A DNA stretch of 39,500 nt from NCBI GenBank assembly GCA_947451205.1, contig CANFZL010000002.1, forward strand, positions 1-39,500, written 5' to 3'. Positions 22,266 to 29,991 of this stretch are shown here, in pieces. Origin of the DNA: Comamonadaceae bacterium (GTDB lineage Bacteria > Pseudomonadota > Gammaproteobacteria > Burkholderiales > Burkholderiaceae_C). The notes under the pieces are model-generated. The model made no database searches and had not been told where the DNA came from. It worked only from the letters and a program-made list of their open reading frames with translations. Made by a program: the position numbers and the translations under genes. Position 1 is the first letter of the stretch, and every line of letters starts with the position of its first letter.

Positions 22266-24410
22266 ATGAAAAAGCTGGCTGGAATGGCATATTTCAGAGG
22301 CCGATGGATGCATTTAATAGATGTCTATCCTAGATTTTCAAAAGGTTTGAATTTTTTATTTTCATTGATAAGTTTTGCATTTTTTTTTGTCGCCATCACG
22401 ATACCATTTGAGTTGTATCGGCAGTTATTGGTGGGTATGACTTCATTTGTAGCAGTGCTTGTATTAAGGACTATGCAATGGAGTCGATTCGAGGTGATTG
22501 GAATGATCACCTTGTCGGCAGCTTCATCTTTGCGTTATATGTATTGGCGGCTGACGGAGTCGGTTGACTTTGACACCCCTGTGAATGCATTTTTCGGCTG
22601 GGGCTTGGTGTTGGCTGAGTTGTATACCCTTTGTATTTTATTGCTCGGCTATTTTCAAACTGCGTGGCCACTTGAGCGCCGCGCAAGCACATTGCCAGAC
22701 GATCTTGATAAGTGGCCGACTGTTGATATTTTGATACCAACCCTTAGCGAGCCTCTCAATTTTGTCAGGTCGACAATTTTTGCAACTCAGGGGCTGGATT
22801 GGCCTGTAGGTAAATTAAATATATACCTTCTGGATGATGGCCGAAGAGCAGAATTTAAAGATTTTTGTGAGATTTCGGGTGTTAAGTATTTGTCTCGCGA
22901 AAATAATATTAGCTATAAAGCTGGTAATTTAAATGATGCGCTCGGAAAAACATTCGGTGAATATGTCGCTATTTTTGAAAGTGGCCACATACCAAAGCGT
23001 ACATTTTTACAAATCTCAATGGGTTCATTTTTGCGGGACCCTAAGTTGGCCATGTTGCAAACGCCGCACTTTTTTGACGGACTGGTGCAAGACGGAAACG
23101 ATCTTTGGAATGCATCGTTTTTTGGTGGGTCTGGTGCCGTGATACGTCGCGAGCCGCTGATGGAGATTGGCGGCATCGCCGTTGAGACGGTCACCGAATA
23201 CGCCCATACCGCTCTCAAGTTCAGTCGCTTTGGCTACAACACCGCGTATTTGGGTATTCCCATGTCGGCGGGCTTGGCAACTGAAAGCTTGTCTGGGGAC
23301 ATCAAGCAACGCATTCGTTGGGCCCGTGGCATGGCTCAAATTTTTCGCGTCGACAACCCTTTGTTGGGGCGTGGTTTGAGTCTTGGACAACGCTTGTGTT
23401 ACCTGAGCGCCATCTTGCATATCTTTTACGGCCTGCCGCGGCTGGTTTTCTTAACCGCACCGCTGGCCTTTTTGTTTTTTCAAGCCGAAGTCTTTCATTC
23501 AACCCCGCTGATGGTGCTGGCCTATGCCTTGCCGCATATTTTTACATCGCACATCACGACTTCGAAAATACAAAAGCAATACCGTCATTCATTCTGGAGT
23601 GAGGTCTGTGAAACGGTTTTAGCTTGGTATCTCGTGGGGCCTGTTGTGAAGGCCGTGCTGAAGCCGAAATCAGGCGCTTTCAATGTCACCGCCAAAGGTG
23701 GTTTAGTCGGCGATGACTTTTATGACTGGAAAATTGCCAGACCCTGTGTCATTTTGATGCTGCTCAATGTGTTGGGCATCGTGGCCGGCGTGGCGATGTT
23801 GATCAAGGGTGATGTCAGCACCTCGATAACACTCATGAACCTTGCTTGGGTGCTTTACAACGTCGTCATCGTCAGCGCCAGTCTCGGGGTCGCTTACGAA
23901 AAGTGTCACGAATGGGCCACACCCAAAATCAGTGCGGTCATCCCCGCATCTCTGATATTTGCCAACGGCAAAACAGTGGCTTGTGAAACCTATTCGTTTT
24001 CAACCCAAGGCGTTGGTCTGACTTTGCCGCGTGCGCGAGACATTGCTTTCGGAACCGAAGTCAAGTTGGCACTTTTTCGTGGGCATTCAGAGTTTATTTT
24101 CCCGGCCAAAGTGGTGGGCTCAGGCAGCGCCATTGAATTGGAATTTGAACAACTGACACTGGTGCAGGAACGAAACCTGATCCAAATGACCTTCTCAGGT
24201 GCAGACAACTGGGCCCACGTTTGGGGCCGTGGACCGCAAGACAAGCTATTGAAGTCGCTGAAAGAGGTTTTCATCCATGGGGTGTTGAACTTGCTGCCCT
24301 TGCTTTATCGCGTCACTCGTCTTTACGCTAAAAACCCCCATCCAATCGATGTATCAGCTGAAGACTGTCACAGCCAAAACAAGCCGCGTGCTTCAAATTT
24401 CACAGTTTAA
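22266..24410 (+). CDS. bcsA: BcsA-like cellulose synthase catalytic-subunit homologue with degenerate catalytic and c-di-GMP motifs
   Basis: The ATG at 22266 gives 714 residues; a TTG at 22254 overlapping the bcsQ stop is the alternative. The BcsA architecture is intact: N-terminal membrane helices, a GT2 domain with LLDDGRRAEF, KAGNLN, FFGGSGAVIRR and KQRIRW (the QxxRW motif), the gating-loop-like FNVTAKGG, and a C-terminal PilZ-like domain. The key residues are not intact. FDxDHVP reads FESGHIP (22977-22985), the TED catalytic base reads TEY (Tyr312, codon 23199-23201), PilZ RxxxR reads WxxxK (from 23913), and DxSxxG reads SFSTQG (from 23994). Cellulose polymerisation and c-di-GMP activation are therefore doubtful. 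GC content rises sharply inside the gene near 23060-23150. Confidence 0.9.
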   Translation: MKKLAGMAYFRGRWMHLIDVYPRFSKGLNFLFSLISFAFFFVAITIPFELYRQLLVGMTSFVAVLVLRTMQWSRFEVIGMITLSAASSLRYMYWRLTESVDFDTPVNAFFGWGLVLAELYTLCILLLGYFQTAWPLERRASTLPDDLDKWPTVDILIPTLSEPLNFVRSTIFATQGLDWPVGKLNIYLLDDGRRAEFKDFCEISGVKYLSRENNISYKAGNLNDALGKTFGEYVAIFESGHIPKRTFLQISMGSFLRDPKLAMLQTPHFFDGLVQDGNDLWNASFFGGSGAVIRREPLMEIGGIAVETVTEYAHTALKFSRFGYNTAYLGIPMSAGLATESLSGDIKQRIRWARGMAQIFRVDNPLLGRGLSLGQRLCYLSAILHIFYGLPRLVFLTAPLAFLFFQAEVFHSTPLMVLAYALPHIFTSHITTSKIQKQYRHSFWSEVCETVLAWYLVGPVVKAVLKPKSGAFNVTAKGGLVGDDFYDWKIARPCVILMLLNVLGIVAGVAMLIKGDVSTSITLMNLAWVLYNVVIVSASLGVAYEKCHEWATPKISAVIPASLIFANGKTVACETYSFSTQGVGLTLPRARDIAFGTEVKLALFRGHSEFIFPAKVVGSGSAIELEFEQLTLVQERNLIQMTFSGADNWAHVWGRGPQDKLLKSLKEVFIHGVLNLLPLLYRVTRLYAKNPHPIDVSAEDCHSQNKPRASNFTV

Positions 24411-24425
24411 TTTTTTGAGAAAAAA

Positions 24426-26708
24426 ATGAACAAGAAACTTATTTTCACGCTTTATCTGATGGTGGCACTTCCGCTACAGTTGCACGCCGGGGATGCATCT
24501 CGACAAACAGCGGCTAAGCCCTTGGTGGTTGCTCGCACCACGATGGCTTCAAGCCATCAGTTGACCTTGAAGCAGTTGGGCGCCAGGTTTTCGATGGCCT
24601 TGCGGGGTGTCGACAGCCGTGATGGTGTGAACTTTCATGTGCGCGCTGACGAGGTGGTGACGCAGGCTCGGTTAAAGCTTCTTTTTTCGTATTCACCAGC
24701 ACTTCTGAGTCACGTTTCACATATTAATGTGCTGCTCAATGGTGAAGTGGCGGCCAGTCTCGAGCTGCCCAAAAAGACGTCGACAAGCACATTAGAGCGC
24801 CTCGTGGATTTGCCACCTCGGTTCATCACTGAATACAACAAAATTGACTTTCAACTGATCGGTCACTACACGGACAAATGTGAAGATCCGTCGGATTCAA
24901 GTTTGTGGGCCAATATCAGCAACTTGAGCACGCTAGAGCTGACGTCTGAGTCGGTCAGGTTGAACAACGACCTGCGAATTTTGCCGCGACCCTTCATGGA
25001 CCCGCGTGACACACTTCAGTTGCAACTGCCGGTTGTTTTTGTCGGCCATGTCGACAATGAAATGCTGGAAGCTGCGGGCACTGTTTCTTCCTGGTTCGGA
25101 GCGATTGCGGGTGATCGGGGAGCGATTTTCCCGGCGTCATTGAACACCCTTCCCGCCAAAGGCCATGCTGTTGTTTTTGTCACTGGTCATCTGCCTTTGT
25201 TCGGCATGGCGGGTTTAGCCGGTAGGGCCTTGCCAGCTTTGTCAGGTCCGACACTTTCAATTGTGGTCAACCCCAACGATCCAGACGGCAAGCTGTTGTT
25301 GATCAGTGGTCGGGACAGCAAAGAACTGCGCATGGCTGCCACGGCGTTGACCATCGGCACGGCTGCCCTAGAGGGCAGCAGCATGCTGGTCAAGCCCCTC
25401 AACAGTTCGGCCGTGCGGCGGCCTTACGATGCGCCAAATTGGCTGGCCAGCCATCGACCGGTCAGATTTTCTGAATTGAGCCATTCCGCTGCTATGAATG
25501 TGTCTGGCCACAATCCCAGCGCTATTCGCTTGAACATGCGTGTACCGCCTGACTTGTTTCGTTGGAACGATTCAGGCATTCCGGTTGATCTTAAATACCG
25601 CTACACACCGCAAGCGCACACATCAGCAAACGCCTCCTTGCTTGTCAACTTCAATGAGCAGTTGGTGAAAAGCGTGCCTTTGTTACCGTTCCAGCGACCG
25701 TCCAATCTGCAGTCCATGCTGCACATGGTGCCCCAACTGAGTGAGTTGTTGCCTGACAAAACCTTGTCGATGGAGACCCGCTTGAACGTGCCGATGTACA
25801 CGGTGGCACATCAGTCGCAGATGCAGCTCAACTTCAAGTACAACTACAGCAAAGAAGGCGAATGCCGCGACATTCTTGTTGAGAACATGCGCGGTGCGAT
25901 TGAGCCCGATTCTTGGATCGATATTTCTGGCTACCCGCATTACATGGCGATGCCCAATCTGGCTGTTTTCAGCGACAGTGGATTTCCCTTCACCCGGCTG
26001 GCTGACTTGTCTGAAACCGCTGTGATTCTGTCGGATTCGCCAAGCCTGCAAGAGTACACAACGTACCTTGGCGTGATGGGGCGTCTGGGTCAGTCAACGG
26101 GTTATCCGGCTAATGCTGTGAGCGTTGCCGAGGCTGGGCAGATTGACAACTTTGCACGCAAAGATTTGCTGTTGATCGCTGCAGGCGACAACCAGCCTTT
26201 GCTAAAAACCTGGCGCATCGCTTTGCAAATTCAGCCAAGTACCCAGCGCAACTGGAAGTTCTTTGGTATTGATTTCAACCCATTTCATTGGGCCTTGGCA
26301 TCGGCTGTGGCCGCCCCACCGTCACTTAGCGAGCCGCTTTGTGAGGGTGCTACGGGGCGTGCAGTGATCCGAGGTTTTGAGTCGCCGCTGGCCCGTGGAC
26401 GAAGTGCTGTGCTGATTTGGGGCGCTCAGCCGGATGATTTGGATGAGGCTTTGCTGGCGATGTCTGGCGGGGATGGGTTTGTCAATCAAGTCAAGGGCGC
26501 TGTGTCGGTGATTCGTGGCAAGTCGATTGACTCTGTGCCTGCAGATTCGGTCTATTACATCGGCAGCTTGCCATGGATCACTTATGTCCGTTGGCAGTTG
26601 TCTGAGAATTTCCTGATCTTTTTAGTCTTCAGCTTGGCCAGTGCCATGCTGTTGAGCGCCTTGGCCTATTTCGCCTTGAAGGGCATGGCTAAAAAACGCT
26701 TGCTGTGA
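24426..26708 (+). CDS. bcsB: BcsB-like periplasmic partner of the BcsA homologue
   Basis: The 760-residue precursor has a signal peptide (MNKKLIFTLYLMVALPLQLHA). Two alternating carbohydrate-binding and flavodoxin-like domain pairs follow, with the conserved GHYTDKCEDPSDSSLWANIS stretch near residue 146-165. A single C-terminal membrane helix (about 730-752) ends in basic residues, as needed for docking to BcsA. BcsB normally guides the nascent glucan through the periplasm. The gene starts 15 bases after bcsA and ends the operon ahead of a terminator. Its composition is ordinary for the window (33 of 60 G+C in 24541-24600), unlike the AT-rich bcs genes upstream. It looks fully intact although its BcsA partner is degenerate. 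Confidence 0.92.
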   Translation: MNKKLIFTLYLMVALPLQLHAGDASRQTAAKPLVVARTTMASSHQLTLKQLGARFSMALRGVDSRDGVNFHVRADEVVTQARLKLLFSYSPALLSHVSHINVLLNGEVAASLELPKKTSTSTLERLVDLPPRFITEYNKIDFQLIGHYTDKCEDPSDSSLWANISNLSTLELTSESVRLNNDLRILPRPFMDPRDTLQLQLPVVFVGHVDNEMLEAAGTVSSWFGAIAGDRGAIFPASLNTLPAKGHAVVFVTGHLPLFGMAGLAGRALPALSGPTLSIVVNPNDPDGKLLLISGRDSKELRMAATALTIGTAALEGSSMLVKPLNSSAVRRPYDAPNWLASHRPVRFSELSHSAAMNVSGHNPSAIRLNMRVPPDLFRWNDSGIPVDLKYRYTPQAHTSANASLLVNFNEQLVKSVPLLPFQRPSNLQSMLHMVPQLSELLPDKTLSMETRLNVPMYTVAHQSQMQLNFKYNYSKEGECRDILVENMRGAIEPDSWIDISGYPHYMAMPNLAVFSDSGFPFTRLADLSETAVILSDSPSLQEYTTYLGVMGRLGQSTGYPANAVSVAEAGQIDNFARKDLLLIAAGDNQPLLKTWRIALQIQPSTQRNWKFFGIDFNPFHWALASAVAAPPSLSEPLCEGATGRAVIRGFESPLARGRSAVLIWGAQPDDLDEALLAMSGGDGFVNQVKGAVSVIRGKSIDSVPADSVYYIGSLPWITYVRWQLSENFLIFLVFSLASAMLLSALAYFALKGMAKKRLL

Positions 26709-26843
26709 AGCGGGGCAAACATTGCGCAAGTTGCTGAACCCTGCTGCCACTGCTAATAAGGGTATCTGTACGCTGCCCTGCGTCAATCTGGATGACCTTT
26801 AAAATGCGCAGCTCGGCGGGTTGTCTGCCGATGCTTGGGCGTT

Positions 26844-26874
26844 ACAGCAGCTGGAAGCTGCTGTTTGCTTTTTT
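26844..26874 (+). terminator. Rho-independent terminator ending the bcs operon
   Basis: A perfect 9-bp stem ACAGCAGCT / AGCTGCTGT with a GGA loop is followed by TTGC and six T. It lies about 135 bases after bcsB and just ahead of the esterase gene. It supports bcsB as the last gene of the operon. Confidence 0.85.
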
Positions 26875-26921
26875 GTTTGAATCAAATTTCCGCACCGGAC
26901 TAGACCGGGTTAGGTTTGCGT

Positions 26922-27584
26922 ATGTCACTCGAAGTCATTGAAGCTCAGACCGGTGAAAACCCTGTCGCCACTGTGTTAATCCTGCACGGTTTGGGTGCGG
27001 ATGGGCGCGATTTTTTGCCGATTGCCGAGCAGTTTGACCTGACAGCTGTGGGGCCGATCCGCTTTATATTTCCCAACGCACCGGTGATGTCCGTGACCAT
27101 CAATGGTGGTTACCAAATCCCGGCTTGGTACGACATTTTGGGCGCCGACCTGACGCAGCGCCAAGACGAGGCGGGCATGCGACATTCGCAGCTGGCGATT
27201 GACGCACTGATTGAACGCGAGAAGTCGCGGGGCATGGCCTCCAATCGGATTGTGTTGGCCGGTTTCTCGCAGGGCTGCGCCATGGCGCTCATGACCGGTC
27301 TGCGCCACCGTGACCGTTTGGCCGGCATCATCGCCATGTCGGGCTACTTGCCACTGGCAGACAAGACGGCTGCCGAGCGCAGCGCCGCCAACCAATACGT
27401 TCCCATTTTCATGGCGCATGGCAGCCGGGACCCGGTGGTGATCTTGCCGCGCGCGACCGCCTCGCGAGACCATTTGGAGTCGTTAGGTTACGCGGTCGAT
27501 TGGCATGAGTACCAGATGGAGCACTCGGTCTGCCAGGAAGAAATTGCCGATATGGAAAACTGGCTGCAGCACGTGCTGGCCTGA
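26922..27584 (+). CDS. Carboxylesterase / phospholipase family alpha/beta hydrolase
   Basis: The ATG at 26922 has AGG 7 bases upstream; an in-frame TTG at 26916 is less likely. The 220-residue protein is a complete small alpha/beta hydrolase of the EstB/acyl-protein-thioesterase type. It has an oxyanion region LHGLGADGRDF, the nucleophile Ser116 in AGFSQGCAM, Asp170 in HGSRDPVV and His201 in MEHSVCQEE. Substrates are probably short-chain or acyl-thioester esters in the cytoplasm; there is no signal peptide. It is 105 bases upstream of gshA and beyond the bcs terminator, so it is not part of the bcs operon. Confidence 0.93.
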   Translation: MSLEVIEAQTGENPVATVLILHGLGADGRDFLPIAEQFDLTAVGPIRFIFPNAPVMSVTINGGYQIPAWYDILGADLTQRQDEAGMRHSQLAIDALIEREKSRGMASNRIVLAGFSQGCAMALMTGLRHRDRLAGIIAMSGYLPLADKTAAERSAANQYVPIFMAHGSRDPVVILPRATASRDHLESLGYAVDWHEYQMEHSVCQEEIADMENWLQHVLA

Positions 27585-27689
27585 AGTCCGCCCACGGATG
27601 AATGTGCGTTTTATGCTGGCCAGCAAGATTAGCCAGCCTGTGATAGCGTGCATTCAATCCCAAAAATAAGAATCTGAGGAACCGAGAAT

Positions 27690-29264
27690 ATGACCCAGTT
27701 GCAGGCTACGGCCGGACAGCTTTCGGACAATTTGCTGAAAGACCTGACACCCGCCCGGCTCAAAGGCATGGGCCGTGGTGTTGAAAAAGAAAGCCTGCGT
27801 GCGCAACCCAGTGGTGCGCTGGCGCTGACGCCGCACCCTGCGGCGCTCGGCTCGGCGCTGACGCATCCGCACATCACCACTGACTTCAGTGAGTCGCAGC
27901 TGGAGCTGGTCACGGGCGTGCACCTTGACGCTGCTGGCGCGCTGGGCGAGTTGACCGAGATGCATCAGTTCACCTACCGTGAACTGCAGAAAACGGGCGA
28001 CGAGATGCTCTGGGTGTCGAGCATGCCCTGCGGCCTGCCGACCGACGAAACCATTCCCATCGCGCGCTTTGGCTCGTCCAATGTGGGACGTGCCAAAAGT
28101 ATTTACCGCATGGGCTTGAGCCACCGTTACGGCCGTCGCATGCAGACGATTTCTGGTATTCATTACAACTGGTCTTTGCCGGGTGTGTCGAGTGAAGCTT
28201 ATTTCGGTTTGATCCGTAATTTCAGGCGCCATGCGTTTTTGCTGTTGTACCTGTTTGGCGCGTCGCCGGCGGTGTGTTCCAGTTTTGTGGCGGGGCGTCA
28301 GCATGAGTTGCAACAACTCTCAGCCAACACCATGTACATGCCGCATGGCACGTCGCTGCGCATGGGCCGGCTGGGCTATCAGAGCGATGCACAGGCTTCG
28401 CTGGCAGTCAGTTACAACAGTTTGGAAGGTTATGCCGCGTCTTTGGCGGATGCGCTGACCCGGCCTTACCCAGCTTATGAAGGCGTGGGCATTCGTAACC
28501 CGGGCGGCGACTACAACCAGCTGGGCGACACCTTGCTGCAAATTGAAAATGAGTTCTACGGCACGATCCGCCCGAAGCGCGTGATCTTCCCGGGCGAGCG
28601 GCCTTTGCACGCGCTGCGTGAGCGCGGCGTTGAATACATTGAAGTGCGCTTGATGGATCTCGACCCCTTTGTGCCGGTCGGCATCAAGGCCGAGACCATG
28701 GATTTTCTGGACGTCTTTTTGCTGCATTGTTTGCAGACCGAGAGCCCGCCTGATTCACCCGCCGAAATTGCCGAACTGGCCCGTAACCAGCACCGCACCG
28801 CCGCGCGTGGGCGTGAGCCGGGTTTGCAACTTGAACGCAACGGCCAAGAGGTCAGCCTGACGACTTGGGGTGCTGAGTTGGTGGCCGCTTGCGCACCGCT
28901 GGCTGCGACGCTGGACGCCACGCACGACACAGACCGCTACAGTCGCTCACTGGCCGCCGCCAGCGCCGCTTTGCAGCAACCGGACACCTTGCCGTCAGCC
29001 CGCGTGTTGACAGCCATGCAGGGCTTTGACAACTCGTTCGTGCAGTTTGTACGCGCTCAATCGGTCAAGACGCAGGCTATGCTGTTGGGCATGCCGTGGT
29101 CGGCTGAGCAACAAGCCCGCTTGCTGCAAATGAGCGCTCAGTCTGTCGCCGATCAGAAAAAAATAGAAGCCGCTGACACCATGCCGTTTGAAAATTACCG
29201 TCAGCAGTATTTGTCGGCCGCACGGCTGGACAAACCGGTGCGCGCACTGGCTGCGGTTGGCTGA
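27690..29264 (+). CDS. gshA: Glutamate-cysteine ligase, type 1 (GshA)
   Basis: The 524-residue protein matches proteobacterial type 1 GshA in length (about 518) and sequence. It has GRGVEKESLRAQ near the start, TTDFSESQLELVTG, SGIHYNWSLP, SYNSLEGYAASL and RPKRVIFPGERPL. It catalyses ATP-dependent joining of glutamate and cysteine, the first step of glutathione synthesis, in the cytoplasm. A GAGGA lies about 9 bases before the ATG. No active-site disruption was seen. The DTW-domain gene begins at or inside its 3' end, so the two are probably co-transcribed. Confidence 0.96.
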   Translation: MTQLQATAGQLSDNLLKDLTPARLKGMGRGVEKESLRAQPSGALALTPHPAALGSALTHPHITTDFSESQLELVTGVHLDAAGALGELTEMHQFTYRELQKTGDEMLWVSSMPCGLPTDETIPIARFGSSNVGRAKSIYRMGLSHRYGRRMQTISGIHYNWSLPGVSSEAYFGLIRNFRRHAFLLLYLFGASPAVCSSFVAGRQHELQQLSANTMYMPHGTSLRMGRLGYQSDAQASLAVSYNSLEGYAASLADALTRPYPAYEGVGIRNPGGDYNQLGDTLLQIENEFYGTIRPKRVIFPGERPLHALRERGVEYIEVRLMDLDPFVPVGIKAETMDFLDVFLLHCLQTESPPDSPAEIAELARNQHRTAARGREPGLQLERNGQEVSLTTWGAELVAACAPLAATLDATHDTDRYSRSLAAASAALQQPDTLPSARVLTAMQGFDNSFVQFVRAQSVKTQAMLLGMPWSAEQQARLLQMSAQSVADQKKIEAADTMPFENYRQQYLSAARLDKPVRALAAVG

Positions 29265-29991
29265 GATCAACGCCCCGCACGCCGTAGCCCGCTTGCGCAC
29301 CGCCCGCATAGCGCGCAGTTCCAAGCCCTTTCTCGCGCGTGGCGGTTCGCGCTTGGCGCACTGCGCGGGTTGTCGGCTCGTGCTGTCTCATTGCTTGTGT
29401 GCCTTGCGCCCAGCGGTGCCGACGCGGGCCGGGGTGTGCTTGATCATGTGCGACATCGAGCCCCTGAAACCCAGCAACACCGGTTGGCTGATTGCCGATG
29501 TGGTGGCGGACACAGCTGCTTTTGGCTGGGCGCGAACCGAAGTAGACCCGGCGCTGCTGACCATGCTGGCTGACCCGCAATGGCAGCCATACCTGGTGTT
29601 TCCTGGGGAGTTTGTGGCGGCTGAGCGTGTGGTGACTGAGGTGTCGATTCAGCCCGGCAAGCGGCCACTGTTTGTGTTGCTCGACGCCACTTGGCCCGAG
29701 GCGCGCAAGATGTTTCGCAAGAGTCCCTATTTGGACCACTTGCCGGTGCTCAGTTTGCAGCCCGAACAACTTTCACGTTACCGCCTGCGCCGCTCCAAAC
29801 GTGAAGACCATTTCTGTACCTCTGAAGTGGCCGCGCTGTGCATGGAACTGGCTGGTGAGCCCCGCGCAGCGCAGACGCTCGAGGCTTACCTAGATGTGTT
29901 CACCACCCACTATTTGCAGGCCAAGCAGCAGATGCCCATCGACTTGGAAGACGATGTGCATCTGCGCTTGCACGGTTTGCGTGAACCCTAA
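29257..29991 (+). CDS. DTW-domain protein, probable tRNA-uridine aminocarboxypropyltransferase
   Basis: The domain starts with a zinc-type cysteine cluster CAGCRLVLSHCLCAL. The DTW-type motif follows as LLDATWPEARKMF, then RLRRSKREDHFCTSEVAALC, where the family usually has STAEA. TapT/TuaA-like DTW enzymes transfer the aminocarboxypropyl group of SAM to tRNA uridine (acp3U). The start is uncertain. A TTG at 29257, just inside the gshA end, gives about 244 residues and includes the N-terminal PHAVARLRTARIARSSKPF stretch. An ATG at 29188 in the same frame would overlap gshA by 77 bases. No good ribosome site marks either. Its stop overlaps the stop of the convergent iorB by 3 bases. Confidence 0.85.
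   Translation: MAEINAPHAVARLRTARIARSSKPFLARGGSRLAHCAGCRLVLSHCLCALRPAVPTRAGVCLIMCDIEPLKPSNTGWLIADVVADTAAFGWARTEVDPALLTMLADPQWQPYLVFPGEFVAAERVVTEVSIQPGKRPLFVLLDATWPEARKMFRKSPYLDHLPVLSLQPEQLSRYRLRRSKREDHFCTSEVAALCMELAGEPRAAQTLEAYLDVFTTHYLQAKQQMPIDLEDDVHLRLHGLREP

Noticed and set aside
22254-24410. BcsA as a decaying pseudogene
   Set aside because: There is no frameshift or stop over the whole gene, and the substitutions are concentrated in function-defining motifs while structural motifs and the partner genes are intact.
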